Shown here: one piece after another, positions 45,653-54,377 of the stretch
How positions within the stretch are numbered: the stretch's first letter is position 1
Layout of the letters: each line of letters starts with the position of its first letter
From: DATFNI01 sp963712305
GTDB lineage: Bacteria > Bacteroidota > Rhodothermia > Balneolales > DATFMH01
Reading direction: 5' to 3'
Length of the DNA: 64,000 bases
Assembly (NCBI GenBank): GCA_963712305.1
Contig: CAVQHI010000004.1
Span: 235,192 to 299,191 of the forward strand
Program-made: the position numbers and the translations under genes
The notes under the pieces: generated by a model
What the model saw: the letters and a program-made list of their open reading frames with translations, nothing else
Databases searched by the model: none
Told to the model about the DNA's origin: nothing

Positions 45653-46228
45653 ATGCGTATCATAACCGGTTCACTGAAAGGTCGCCGATTGTTTCTACCC
45701 AGTAAAGAACTGGACATACGTCCCACAAGCGATCGTACAAAAGAAGGAATGTTCGGTGTTATCGCCTCCCGGATGGAGCTTCAGGGAATGCGTGTTCTCG
45801 ACCTTTTCGCCGGAATTGGAAATCTGGGATTCGAGGCCATATCTAGAGGCGCCCAATCGGTAGAGTTTGTGGACAGCAGCCGGTATGCCATCAGTCTGAT
45901 TGAAAAAAATGCAGAACGGCTCGGAGTAACTTCCCAGACGCATTGTATAACAAGTGATGTTCAACGGTTTGTCCAGGGGATGCCGCGTCCCTACGATCTT
46001 GTGTTTGCTGATCCTCCCTACGATTATCCAGAGTTGCCGGAACTCGTTGAAAGGATCCTCAATAACGGGTGGCTCGCCGGGGATGGCTGGCTGGTGTTAG
46101 AGCACGACCGGCGTCACGATTTTACCGATCACTTACACTGTGCCTTCTCAAAACCGTATGGTCGAACTATCGTAACTATTTTTCTTTCATACCAGGTTTT
46201 TGATCCTGACACTGAAATGGAGGAGTGA
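45653..46228 (+). CDS. rsmD: 16S rRNA (guanine966-N2)-methyltransferase RsmD
   Basis: 191-residue class I methyltransferase. Start MRIITGSLKGRRL, RPTSDRTKEGMFGVI, the SAM motif VLDLFAGIGNLGFEA and catalytic motif VFADPPYD are typical. It methylates G966 of 16S rRNA in helix 31. It is directly followed by coaD, as in many bacteria. Confidence 0.95.
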   Translation: MRIITGSLKGRRLFLPSKELDIRPTSDRTKEGMFGVIASRMELQGMRVLDLFAGIGNLGFEAISRGAQSVEFVDSSRYAISLIEKNAERLGVTSQTHCITSDVQRFVQGMPRPYDLVFADPPYDYPELPELVERILNNGWLAGDGWLVLEHDRRHDFTDHLHCAFSKPYGRTIVTIFLSYQVFDPDTEMEE

Positions 46229-46230
46229 AT

Positions 46231-46740
46231 ATGAAAATGGCCGCTATCTATCCCGGAACGTTCGATCCCATGACCTATGGGCATCTGGATATTCTTGAAC
46301 GTGCCACACACATGTTTCAGAATGTGATTGTAACTGTTGCCGACAACACGCAAAAAAAATGCGTGTTTTCTGCTGATGAACGAGTTCAGCTTATTAACGA
46401 GTGCATCAGTGATAAAACATGGGCGAGTCGGGTAGAAGTGAAACGATTTACCGGACTTCTTGTTGACTTTGCAAGAGAGCAAAAGGTGCATACTTTGATT
46501 CGTGGAGTCCGGCAGATATCGGATTTTGAATACGAATTTCGCATGGCTCTGATGAATCGCAGGCTCTCGCCGGAAACGGATACTATTTTTTTGATGCCCA
46601 GCGAAGAGTTAACTTTCGTATCGGCCTCCCTCGTGAAGGAAGTCGCTTACTGGGGCGGCCAGCTGGAACATTTCGTGCCCGAGAACGTTGCAGAAGCGTT
46701 GCGTAAAAAATACAAGCAGAAAAAGGGAATAAGGAAATAA
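46231..46740 (+). CDS. coaD: Phosphopantetheine adenylyltransferase CoaD
   Basis: 169-residue nucleotidyltransferase of CoA synthesis, joining ATP and 4'-phosphopantetheine to dephospho-CoA. IYPGTFDPMTYGHLDIL contains the TxGH motif; IRGVRQISDFEYEFRMA and the C-terminal FVSASLVKEVA are typical. The ATG at 46231 is chosen over the GTG at 46225 because GGAGG precedes it and the family starts MKMAAIYPG. It follows the rsmD stop by 2 bp. Confidence 0.95.
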   Translation: MKMAAIYPGTFDPMTYGHLDILERATHMFQNVIVTVADNTQKKCVFSADERVQLINECISDKTWASRVEVKRFTGLLVDFAREQKVHTLIRGVRQISDFEYEFRMALMNRRLSPETDTIFLMPSEELTFVSASLVKEVAYWGGQLEHFVPENVAEALRKKYKQKKGIRK

Positions 46741-46904
46741 GAGTACATTTGATGCCCGGTGTTTATTGAAGGCTTCAGTACCTTTGCCTATTTATTGCCG
46801 CTTACATTAACCCGAAATCTTTCACACATCTTCATTTCCATATTTTTATCCAAAATTCACGAAGTTCAAGGACAAGTGCTTAACCATCAAACCAGTCAAT
46901 ATTT

Positions 46905-48098
46905 ATGATATCCAAACGTGCTTCTCAGATCGCTCCTTCTGAAACCCTCAAAATCACCGGTCGTGCCAAAGAGCTGCAGCGTTCCGGAAAACCAGTCATC
47001 TCGTTAAGTGCAGGTGAACCAGATTTTCATACGCCACGCTATATTTGTGATGCGGCTATTAAGGCAATCAATGATGGATTTCACGGATATACGGCTAATC
47101 CGGGGACACCAGAACTACGGCAGGCAATTGTTGAAAAGCTCAAAAGGGATAATGGGCTTGAGTATGAAGTTTCACAAATCGTAGTGAGCAACGGGGCCAA
47201 GCAATCTGTAGGTTTTTCGTGTTTTGCTCTTATCGATGAAGGAGATGAGGTCATCATTCCTGCTCCCTATTGGGTTTCCTATCCCCAGATGGTAAAACTT
47301 GCCGGAGGAACACCGGTTGCGGTGTCCTCAAAATTTGAGAATGATTACAAACTGACACCCGATCAGCTTGAAAAGGCAATCACGGACAAGACAAAAGCGC
47401 TGATCCTATGCTCTCCTTCCAACCCGACTGGAAGCTGCTATACGGCAGACGAGTTGTCAGGACTCGCTGACGTTTTACGCAAGCATCCCAATATCGTGGT
47501 TATCTCCGATGAGATCTACGAATATATCGTATTCGATCAGAAACACGTGGGCATCGGACAGGTTGCGCCGGATTTGAAAGACAGGCTTGTTGTCATTAAT
47601 GGGTTTTCAAAAGGATTTGCGATGACAGGATGGCGTCTCGGTTACCTGGCAGCCCCGCAGGCTGTGGCATCCGCAGTGGCCAAAATCCAGAGCCAGGAAA
47701 CATCAGCTCCATCATCCATCTCGCAGAAAGCGGGAGAGGCAGCTTATAATCACTCGCTGGAAGAAGTACACGCCATGCGCGATGCTTTTAAAGAGCGCCG
47801 TGATTTTATTGTCGACTATCTGAATAATCTCGAAGGGGTATCCTGCTTCAGGCCGGGCGGTGCTTTTTACGTATTCCCGGATATCTCCGCTTACCTGAAC
47901 AAGAAAACGGCAGATGGAAAATCTATTGAAACCAGCACAGATTTGTGCTTGTATCTGCTTGAAGAGCACAATATTGCATTGGTACCAGGCGATGCATTCG
48001 GAGAGCCCAATGGCGTGCGAATCAGCTATGCAGCGTCAATGGATAACATCGAAAAGGCACTTGAAAGACTAAAGAATGGTCTGAGTGCGTTGCAGTGA
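46905..48098 (+). CDS. aspC: Class I aminotransferase, aspartate aminotransferase type
   Basis: 397-residue PLP enzyme converting aspartate and 2-oxoglutarate to oxaloacetate and glutamate. Signature AGEPDFHTPRYI, GYTANPGTPELRQAI, CSPSNPTG, the Schiff-base Lys236 in NGFSKGFAMTGWRLGY and the C-terminal VPGDAFGEPNGVRISYA. It is followed by a strong hairpin terminator. Fold-type I subgroup 1-beta; substrate range may include prephenate in some members. Confidence 0.92.
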   Translation: MISKRASQIAPSETLKITGRAKELQRSGKPVISLSAGEPDFHTPRYICDAAIKAINDGFHGYTANPGTPELRQAIVEKLKRDNGLEYEVSQIVVSNGAKQSVGFSCFALIDEGDEVIIPAPYWVSYPQMVKLAGGTPVAVSSKFENDYKLTPDQLEKAITDKTKALILCSPSNPTGSCYTADELSGLADVLRKHPNIVVISDEIYEYIVFDQKHVGIGQVAPDLKDRLVVINGFSKGFAMTGWRLGYLAAPQAVASAVAKIQSQETSAPSSISQKAGEAAYNHSLEEVHAMRDAFKERRDFIVDYLNNLEGVSCFRPGGAFYVFPDISAYLNKKTADGKSIETSTDLCLYLLEEHNIALVPGDAFGEPNGVRISYAASMDNIEKALERLKNGLSALQ

Positions 48099-48104
48099 CG
48101 TTTT

Positions 48105-48136
48105 AAGGATGCCATCACCAAGTGATGGCATCCTTT
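48105..48136 (+). terminator. Rho-independent terminator after aspC
   Basis: Perfect 14-bp stem AAGGATGCCATCAC / GTGATGGCATCCTT with a three-base loop, ending in a short T-rich stretch. Confidence 0.85.
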
Positions 48137-48233
48137 ATTGATCCAAACTGAAAAATTTGCAGTTGGTTGTAGTGTGGCACGCCTTTTGTTATGAGATATG
48201 CCAGTTTATGACCATTAACTAAGCGATTAGGTT

Positions 48234-48497
48234 ATGCCAACGTATGTTTATAAACGGGAAGACGGTACAACTTTCGAGTTGATGCAGGGCATTAATGACG
48301 AACCTCTTGATGTAGATCCTGATACTGGCCAGAAAGTTCAGCGTGTGATTACCGGCGGCGCTGGAGTGGTATATAAAGGTACCGGCTGGTATGTGACGGA
48401 TTACAAGAATAAATCGAACGGTACATCTACGAACGGTTCATCAAGCGGCGTATCAAGTACGAAAAAAACAGAAAATTCTTCGGGCAAGACCGAATAA
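48234..48497 (+). CDS. FmdB-like small protein lacking the zinc-ribbon cysteines
   Basis: 87 residues. The layout MPTYVYKREDGTTFELMQGINDEPL, then VQRVITGGAGVVYKGTGWYVTDY is that of FmdB-type regulatory proteins, which normally begin with a CxxC...CxxC zinc ribbon. Here no cysteine is present at all (KREDG and DPDTG replace the CxxC pairs). The tail is serine/threonine/glycine-rich. It is directly upstream of yraN. Confidence 0.75.
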   Translation: MPTYVYKREDGTTFELMQGINDEPLDVDPDTGQKVQRVITGGAGVVYKGTGWYVTDYKNKSNGTSTNGSSSGVSSTKKTENSSGKTE

Positions 48498-48513
48498 GGA
48501 TGCCGGCTGATTC

Positions 48514-48888
48514 ATGAGTTCTAACATCACAACAAAAGAATCGGGTGACAAGGGAGAACGCCTTGCTGCCCAGTACCTTGAAAACAAAGGGTACACCGTA
48601 CTTGAACGCAATTACCGGTTTGAGGAGGCTGAAGTCGATATCGTAGCTCATCAGGGACATGAGATTATATTCGTTGAGGTAAAACGCAGAACCGGACTAT
48701 CATTTGGCCGACCAGAGGATGCCGTTACAGATGACAAGAAGCGACGCATCGCAAAAGCAGCAGAAGCATGGCTCTATGAACGAAAGATGGATGGCGCACC
48801 TGTTCGTTTTGATGTCGTTTCCATCCTCAGCAAGTCTGAAACCGAACACAACATCCATCATTTTGAAAATGCATTTACTTTTGTGTAA
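48514..48888 (+). CDS. yraN: YraN/UPF0102 endonuclease-fold protein
   Basis: 124 residues. KGERLAAQYLENKGYTVLERNYR, EAEVDIVAHQGHEIIFVEVKRRTG and FGRPEDAV are the conserved parts of this Holliday-junction-resolvase-like family with the D-(E)xK nuclease core. The biological role is not settled. In one unit with the FmdB-like gene (16 bp). Confidence 0.94.
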   Translation: MSSNITTKESGDKGERLAAQYLENKGYTVLERNYRFEEAEVDIVAHQGHEIIFVEVKRRTGLSFGRPEDAVTDDKKRRIAKAAEAWLYERKMDGAPVRFDVVSILSKSETEHNIHHFENAFTFV

Positions 48889-48928
48889 TATTATTCCACA
48901 AATGTGACCGGTTTTTATAAACTCAGAT

Positions 48929-49267
48929 ATGTCAACCAGATTCAGGCAAAAAGTAGCCTTGGTGCTTCTCTTGTTGTATGTGCCAGTGATGTTTTCACTG
49001 GGATTACAGCACCACGACGGACCGCTTAGCCCGCCTCCCTCCGGCCTTCCGGTTACTATCTCCGCAACAAATACGCACAGCCTTGCTACCTCATCACTCG
49101 ATAGATTTTGCATGGCGTGTCACTTTGCCAGCCGCCACTTTTTTGAACATCCCTTCCATATCTTTTCAGCGGTTCAAAATGTAGCATTTCTTACTGCGCT
49201 CAATCAGTATGAATATGCTCAAGCACATCTGCTTTATACCCGGAAACGCGCCCCTCCTGCCGTTTAA
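48929..49267 (+). CDS. Small exported CxxCH protein, tandem copy 1
   Basis: 112 residues. N-terminal hydrophobic segment (VALVLLLLYVPVMFSLGL) that is a signal peptide or anchor. Conserved with the next gene: LQHHDGPL right after the helix, DRFCMACHFASRHFF around residue 68 and PFHIFSA. The motif CMACH has the CxxCH form and more histidines follow. The family is not recognised. Heme or metal binding is conceivable; the position before a TonB receptor suggests metal handling, by inference. Confidence 0.65.
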   Translation: MSTRFRQKVALVLLLLYVPVMFSLGLQHHDGPLSPPPSGLPVTISATNTHSLATSSLDRFCMACHFASRHFFEHPFHIFSAVQNVAFLTALNQYEYAQAHLLYTRKRAPPAV

Positions 49268-49535
49268 GAACCGACTACCGGGTAACCTACATCCTTTATC
49301 CATTATCTGGGATTATAATTCTGATCACAGATGAGTATTGCGATAATTGGTTCTTTCCCAGTTCATATCAAATCATAAGATGTATTGGTGATCGACACTG
49401 TATTGTCAGGGTCTGAAGATCACAGGGAATGGGGAAAAATTTTCAGCCGGTAGTCTGTACTTAATTAAAATCAACTAAATAATGTTTTCATTTATGATAT
49501 GGTCGTGATATTGAGCGACGTTTGAGATCAAAAGT

Positions 49536-49883
49536 ATGTCTCCGAAATTCAGACAGAAAGTAGCGTTAATTTTATTGATGGTATATGTACCGGTGGTGAT
49601 TACACTCGGTTTGCAACACCACGATGGTCCGCTGTACCAACAATCCTCCGGGCACTATTCTGTCGTTACGCACACAAATTCGAATGATGTCTCCCCGACA
49701 TCACTCGATGGATTTTGTATGGCATGTCACTTTGCCAGTCGTCATTTTTTCAAGGATCCCTTCCACATCTTTTCGGCGATACATGATGTAGCGTTTTTAT
49801 CTGCCTGTCAGCCTTACACTATAAAAAAAGCATTTTACCATGACAGCCGTAAACGCGGCCCTCCATTCATTTCAATTTCCTGA
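49536..49883 (+). CDS. Small exported CxxCH protein, tandem copy 2
   Basis: 115 residues, paralogue of the preceding gene: FRQKVALILLMVYVPV, LGLQHHDGPLY, DGFCMACHFASRHFFKDPFHIFSA. The middle and ends have diverged, so the duplication is not recent, while HHDGPL and FCMACHFASRHFF are unchanged. That conservation marks those residues as functional. Followed by the TonB receptor after 80 bp, probably in one operon. Confidence 0.65.
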   Translation: MSPKFRQKVALILLMVYVPVVITLGLQHHDGPLYQQSSGHYSVVTHTNSNDVSPTSLDGFCMACHFASRHFFKDPFHIFSAIHDVAFLSACQPYTIKKAFYHDSRKRGPPFISIS

Positions 49884-49963
49884 ACACTATTTGCCTGCTC
49901 GTTTCGAAGTGGGTGTATAGTTAGTTGATAGTTATTCAGAATTTTATCATAAGGAGATTGAAC

Positions 49964-52201
49964 ATGTTTAACCTGATAATCAGGGAGAAAAAACGGCTCA
50001 TTCTGATCCCGTTAATGATCATATTATTTTCTATTCCATCATTTGCCCAGGAGCTGAAGGGAAGTGTATATGATGAGCATCATAATCCAATTCCAGGGAC
50101 TCAGATCTATATTCCGGCAATTAGCCGTGGTACCGTAACTGATGCGAGCGGATATTTTATTCTCGACAATCTGCCTGACGGTGTTTATACGATTACTTTT
50201 TCTTATGTCGGATTCAAGAAAGAAGTACGGCAGATCGACACGAAGAAACTCAACGGTCCTCTGACGATCACCCTGAAGGCGAGTACGCTTGAACTGCCGG
50301 ACGTTACGGTCACCGGCACACCTCAGCCTACCGATGTCCTTTCCTCCTCTCAGTCGGTTGCGGTTGTTGATCAGCGCCAGTTTGAACGCGAGAGTGGTGC
50401 AACTGCAATGGCTGCCCTGAAAAACGTTTCCGGCGTTACGCTACTGTCGACAGGTGCGGGTATTGCCAAGCCTGTTATCCACGGTCTCAGCTCACAGCGT
50501 GTGGTCGTAGTTGTGGATGGAGTACGTCAGGAGGCCCAAAATTGGGGAGATGAACATGGACCACAGGTTGATCCTTTTCAGGTTAAAAAGATGGAAGTGG
50601 TTAAAGGGCCGAGTAGCGTTCTTTATGGTTCGGGTGCTCTTGGCGGGGTGGTCAATGTGATCACACCAAGCTTGCCTGGTTCTGATGGTCACGCATCGGT
50701 TCTTTCCGGAAGAGTGAGTCTCGGAGCGTATTCAAACAATAAGCAGGGTGCAGGAGCGCTGGAACTTAAGGGGTCAGACGGTTCCATCGGATATCGTGCT
50801 CAGTTCAGCCATCTCCAATCAGGAAATATTTCTACTCCGAATGGTGAATTATTTAATAGTGGGGTCAGGAAGAGCAACGGAGATGTCATGCTCGGGACTA
50901 CACAACATTGGGGAACTGTATCGCTTGATTATTCACATTTGTACCAAAGATTGGAGATACATGAAAATCCAGTCGAAAATCCCGGTGCCACCGGTTATCA
51001 GCCGCTTCAAAACGATATGTTTCACCTAAAAGCAAACATCCCAACCTCGTTCCTGCGTTATGAGATCAACGCAGGTTATCAACATAATGACAGGCAGGAG
51101 TTTGAATCGAAAGTTGCCACGACTCCCGGGCTTCACCTGGTTTTGAATACAGGTACATTTGATGTTAAAGCCCATCATGCGCCAATCGGTCCTGTTTATG
51201 GTACTTTTGGTGTTTCATCTATGATCCAGTCGAACAGAACGCTGGCTGTCGACAAACTGATACCAGGTTATAATCAGCAGGATTATGCAGCTTTTGTTTA
51301 TGAACAGGCGAAATTCGGGGTGGTGAACTTATCCGCAGGTGGACGTTTCGACACGCGAAACCTCGATGTACTAAAAACAACCGAGCTGGGTGTTCCTGCT
51401 GTCAATAAAAAATACAATGCTTTTAGCGGCAGTTTCGGTGCGGTTTATCACATTTTACCGGATTTCTCAGTAACAGCAAATATAGGAAATGCATGGCGTG
51501 CTCCGACGGTTTTTGAATTGTTTGTCAATGGTGTTCACGAAGGTACATTGAGGTACGAGGTTGGCGATTCGAACTTAAAGCCTGAGAAGGCAACCAACAT
51601 AGAATCATCACTCAAATATGTTTCTAGCTCTTTTGTAGGAGAGATAACCTTGTACAATAATCATATTTCAAGGTACATCTTTGGAAATCCAACCAATCAG
51701 ATTGACCCTGCTTCCGGGTTCAGGAAGTATGATATCACACAGGCCAATGCCAGGATTCGGGGTATCGATGCACAGTTGCAGATTGAGATAACCAATTGGC
51801 TGGCGTTTGACGGCAGTTACAGCATGTTGAGAGGCAAGAACCTGGAATTGAATTCGTATCTGCCTTTTATGCCGGCTGATCATAGCCGCGTTGGATTTCA
51901 TCTGACCGAATCACAGCTGGGCAAACTGCATCAGCCTTATTTTTCCATTCATACCAGTATCTATGCTAAACAAAACCGTGTGGCTGAAAATGAACCTGTA
52001 ACAAAGGGGTATGTAGTGGTTGATGCCAGCCTTGGTTCCGATGTTCACGTGGGTAACACCCCGTTGCAGGTTGACCTGTCCGTCGACAACCTTTTCAATA
52101 AGGCGTATACCGATCATCTGAGCCGTTACAGGGAGTACGCCCTCAATCCAGGCAGGAATGTCGTTCTGAAGGTCCAGGTGCCGTTCAGACTTGTAAAGTG
52201 A
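49964..52201 (+). CDS. TonB-dependent outer-membrane receptor, possibly zinc/metal type
   Basis: Receptor of about 745 residues from the ATG at 49964, preceded by a good AAGGAG site. Signal peptide ends SFAQE; then a carboxypeptidase-regulatory-like domain (LKGSVYDEHHNPIPGTQIYI, about residues 30-110), plug domain (VVVDQRQFERE, KVEVVKGPSSVLYGSGALGGVVNVI) and a 22-strand barrel ending in the aromatic-rich QVPFRLVK. The plug loop RQEAQNWGDEHGPQVD resembles that of ZnuD-like zinc receptors. Metal uptake is inferred from that loop and from the His/Cys-rich small proteins upstream; no direct proof. Confidence 0.85.
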   Translation: MFNLIIREKKRLILIPLMIILFSIPSFAQELKGSVYDEHHNPIPGTQIYIPAISRGTVTDASGYFILDNLPDGVYTITFSYVGFKKEVRQIDTKKLNGPLTITLKASTLELPDVTVTGTPQPTDVLSSSQSVAVVDQRQFERESGATAMAALKNVSGVTLLSTGAGIAKPVIHGLSSQRVVVVVDGVRQEAQNWGDEHGPQVDPFQVKKMEVVKGPSSVLYGSGALGGVVNVITPSLPGSDGHASVLSGRVSLGAYSNNKQGAGALELKGSDGSIGYRAQFSHLQSGNISTPNGELFNSGVRKSNGDVMLGTTQHWGTVSLDYSHLYQRLEIHENPVENPGATGYQPLQNDMFHLKANIPTSFLRYEINAGYQHNDRQEFESKVATTPGLHLVLNTGTFDVKAHHAPIGPVYGTFGVSSMIQSNRTLAVDKLIPGYNQQDYAAFVYEQAKFGVVNLSAGGRFDTRNLDVLKTTELGVPAVNKKYNAFSGSFGAVYHILPDFSVTANIGNAWRAPTVFELFVNGVHEGTLRYEVGDSNLKPEKATNIESSLKYVSSSFVGEITLYNNHISRYIFGNPTNQIDPASGFRKYDITQANARIRGIDAQLQIEITNWLAFDGSYSMLRGKNLELNSYLPFMPADHSRVGFHLTESQLGKLHQPYFSIHTSIYAKQNRVAENEPVTKGYVVVDASLGSDVHVGNTPLQVDLSVDNLFNKAYTDHLSRYREYALNPGRNVVLKVQVPFRLVK

Positions 52202-52207
52202 TGATAA

Positions 52208-53134
52208 TCAGGTAAGCTTATGGGTGAGATCGGGGATGATCCTTTCCTCTATCTCATCCATATTATCATACATATCGAGATTATCCAGTTTCTTCTTGTT
52301 GATCATATCTTTCAAAGCCTTTTGACTGCCATTTGAAGCGGTCATAATAAACCTGACCTCAGGAAAAGCAGAAACTAACTTTGGCAACATTCCGATATGA
52401 AGATCCAGGTTGCCGGTGTAAGTCATGTTAAAGATGGCTGTTGAAATGCCCCGGCTTCCAAGAATTAGCCGAAGATCTGAGTAGGGTACCGATTGGCCAA
52501 GATAGAGAGTTTTATTACCGGCATCACGCAAGAGATAATTCAGGAAAAGGAGTGATATGTCGTGAAGCTCCAGTTCGGGAAGAAACATTAGTATACCATC
52601 TTTACCATTTAACGGCGGCAGCAGATCGGTAGCCATCATAAGTTTTTGTCTCAGGAAATGGCTGTAGAAATGTTCCTGTAGCACATGGATAGCGTCAGTC
52701 ATCCACAAGTTACCCATATGTACCAAGAGAGGAAACAGAATTTTTTTCATGGCATTCTTGAACCCGAATACCTCAACAGATCGATAATAGGCGTGCTCCA
52801 TTCCGGATTCGTCAATATCGATGATAGCTGTGAGCAGCTCATTGGAAAGCTGACCATCATAAGCATTGGGCCTTTGAAGAGTTATGGAGCGAATTCTCTC
52901 GTGTATTTCATCGATGTCCATTTCCAGCACCTGGGAAATGCGATAACCGTGATCCGTCAATACTTTTACATTCAAAAGGTATTTCAGATCATCTACATCG
53001 TAGTATAATTTTTTAGCTTGAATTTTTCGTGGCTGAAGAATTCCGTACCGTTTTTTCCACATCCGGAGAGTAGCAGACTGAATCCCGGTAATTTGTTCGA
53101 TGTCACGTAGTGTAAAATTCTGCTTAATCATCAT
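52208..53134 (-). CDS. MerR-type regulator with B12-binding-like domain (CarH/LitR-like)
   Basis: 308 residues. N-terminal MerR helix-turn-helix (FTLRDIEQITGIQSATLRMWKKRYGIL), dimer helix, then a B12-binding-like C-terminal half. In CarH-type photoreceptors the B12 histidine lies in ExxHxxG; here ELELHDISLLF keeps the His and acidic residue but has Ser in place of Gly, and the later GG motif is not seen. It may work without B12, like CarA. It overlaps the crtYcd stop by ATGA, so it is the last gene of crtZ-crtYcd-merR. Repression of crt genes is the expected role. Confidence 0.85.
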   Translation of the reverse strand: MMIKQNFTLRDIEQITGIQSATLRMWKKRYGILQPRKIQAKKLYYDVDDLKYLLNVKVLTDHGYRISQVLEMDIDEIHERIRSITLQRPNAYDGQLSNELLTAIIDIDESGMEHAYYRSVEVFGFKNAMKKILFPLLVHMGNLWMTDAIHVLQEHFYSHFLRQKLMMATDLLPPLNGKDGILMFLPELELHDISLLFLNYLLRDAGNKTLYLGQSVPYSDLRLILGSRGISTAIFNMTYTGNLDLHIGMLPKLVSAFPEVRFIMTASNGSQKALKDMINKKKLDNLDMYDNMDEIEERIIPDLTHKLT

Positions 53135-53805
53135 AGCTCCCGGCTTAGTGATTGCTCATAAAAAAAAGTATTCATCAATAACAGCAGCAGGCTGTAAAAA
53201 GTATCTTCCATGGGTATAGTTAAGAGTCGTAACCCAATGAACTCATGACTGTTGTAAATAACAACGGGTTTTGCTGTCAGATAACCATTCACAATAAAAA
53301 AAGGGATCATTGAAATTATAAATGCGATCCAGAAATTTCGTATAAACACAGGCTTGTTGACAATAAGAAATATCAAAAAATAAGCAAGGCCTCCAAAAGC
53401 TACCAAAGTATAGCTTTTATTGTAAAAAAGGACGGCCATAAGTAAAGTGGCCCCACATAAAATGATTAAAAAGATGTGATCAGAAAATCCGTAGATCTGA
53501 GCTCGGTCACGGCGAAAATACTTGACCCATTCATAGATATACAGACACGAATATGGAACGGTAATGAAGAATAACCACTCACTGATTGGGAGGCCCAGAA
53601 GAGAAAAAGAGCCCACATAAACAGGATTGAAATGCCAGACGCCCAGCTGAGTGAATAAAATATCCCAGATGATGAATGGGATAAGTGTCAAAAAGATAGC
53701 TTTGAAGAGATGCTTCCATTTTTGTCGGTAACGGACACGTCTTTCAAAACTGCCTAAAAACGGGATGATAATAACCAGAATGTTTAACCAGAGATACGAT
53801 GACAT
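53131..53805 (-). CDS. crtYcd: Lycopene cyclase domain protein (CrtYcd type)
   Basis: 224-residue integral membrane protein with about six helices. It has the lycopene-cyclase domain look (LPISEWLFFITVPYSCLYIYEWV) present twice-fold in heterodimeric CrtYc/CrtYd enzymes, here in one chain. It would close the ends of lycopene to beta-carotene. It lies 3 bp after crtZ and overlaps the regulator. Confidence 0.85.
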   Translation of the reverse strand: MSSYLWLNILVIIIPFLGSFERRVRYRQKWKHLFKAIFLTLIPFIIWDILFTQLGVWHFNPVYVGSFSLLGLPISEWLFFITVPYSCLYIYEWVKYFRRDRAQIYGFSDHIFLIILCGATLLMAVLFYNKSYTLVAFGGLAYFLIFLIVNKPVFIRNFWIAFIISMIPFFIVNGYLTAKPVVIYNSHEFIGLRLLTIPMEDTFYSLLLLLMNTFFYEQSLSREL

Positions 53806-53808
53806 GCG

Positions 53809-54264
53809 TCAGTGTTTCCTCTCTCGTGCCATTTTCCAGTACTTTTCCCCAACCCAGAGAAATCCAAATGATTCACCGGGGTTTTTCCCGATGTGCTTAT
53901 GGTGCATCTTATGAGCTATGCGTATTGCCCTCAAATAGGTGTTATCCAGATTTTGGAATATTTTGATTCTGCGATGCACATAGATGTCGTGCACAAAAAA
54001 GTAGGCCATTCCATATAATAGTATACCTATACCAATCGAGAGACTGATCGGACTACTGTACAAAGTCCCCACAAAAATCAAAGTGACAGAAGGGACAGCG
54101 AACATGAGGGCAAACCAATCATTTTTCTGGAGGACATGATCCGGGGGTATGTGATGATCTTCGTGTAAATACCATAACAAACCATGCATGATGTACTTAT
54201 GGGAGAACCATGCAAACCACTCCATAAATGCAAAGGTTGCTAAAGTTAAAAAAATATATAGCAT
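53809..54264 (-). CDS. crtZ: Beta-carotene hydroxylase CrtZ
   Basis: 151-residue membrane di-iron hydroxylase. Histidine clusters: HKYIMH, HEDHH, then HRRIKIF and HKMHHKH. Adds 3-hydroxyl groups to beta-ionone rings, giving zeaxanthin. First gene of the left arm of the divergent carotenoid cluster. Confidence 0.9.
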   Translation of the reverse strand: MLYIFLTLATFAFMEWFAWFSHKYIMHGLLWYLHEDHHIPPDHVLQKNDWFALMFAVPSVTLIFVGTLYSSPISLSIGIGILLYGMAYFFVHDIYVHRRIKIFQNLDNTYLRAIRIAHKMHHKHIGKNPGESFGFLWVGEKYWKMARERKH

Positions 54265-54377
54265 AGGTTTTTATGTTTACTCGAAAATGTGCTGTATGAA
54301 TTTTTCTTAACTGAACATGTAAACGTTTTAAATCGTTTGTTTGTTGTTGCAATTTACAAGCTCATATAGTAACACGG
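54265..54377. promoter_or_regulatory. Divergent crtZ/crtI promoter with inverted-repeat operator
   Basis: 113 bp between divergently transcribed crtZ and crtI. It holds the perfect inverted repeat AAACG-N8-CGTTT (54321-54338), plausible as the binding site of the MerR-like regulator encoded in the left arm. The arm spacing, AAACG then eight bases, then CGTTT, fits a dimeric regulator. Site and role are inferred. Confidence 0.5.

Noticed and set aside
48929..49883. Tandem CxxCH proteins as ordinary c-type cytochromes
   Set aside because: Only one CxxCH per protein, no distal Met or His ligand pattern of known cytochrome families, and the surrounding residues (FASRHFF) are not cytochrome-like; kept as unknown metal or heme candidates.
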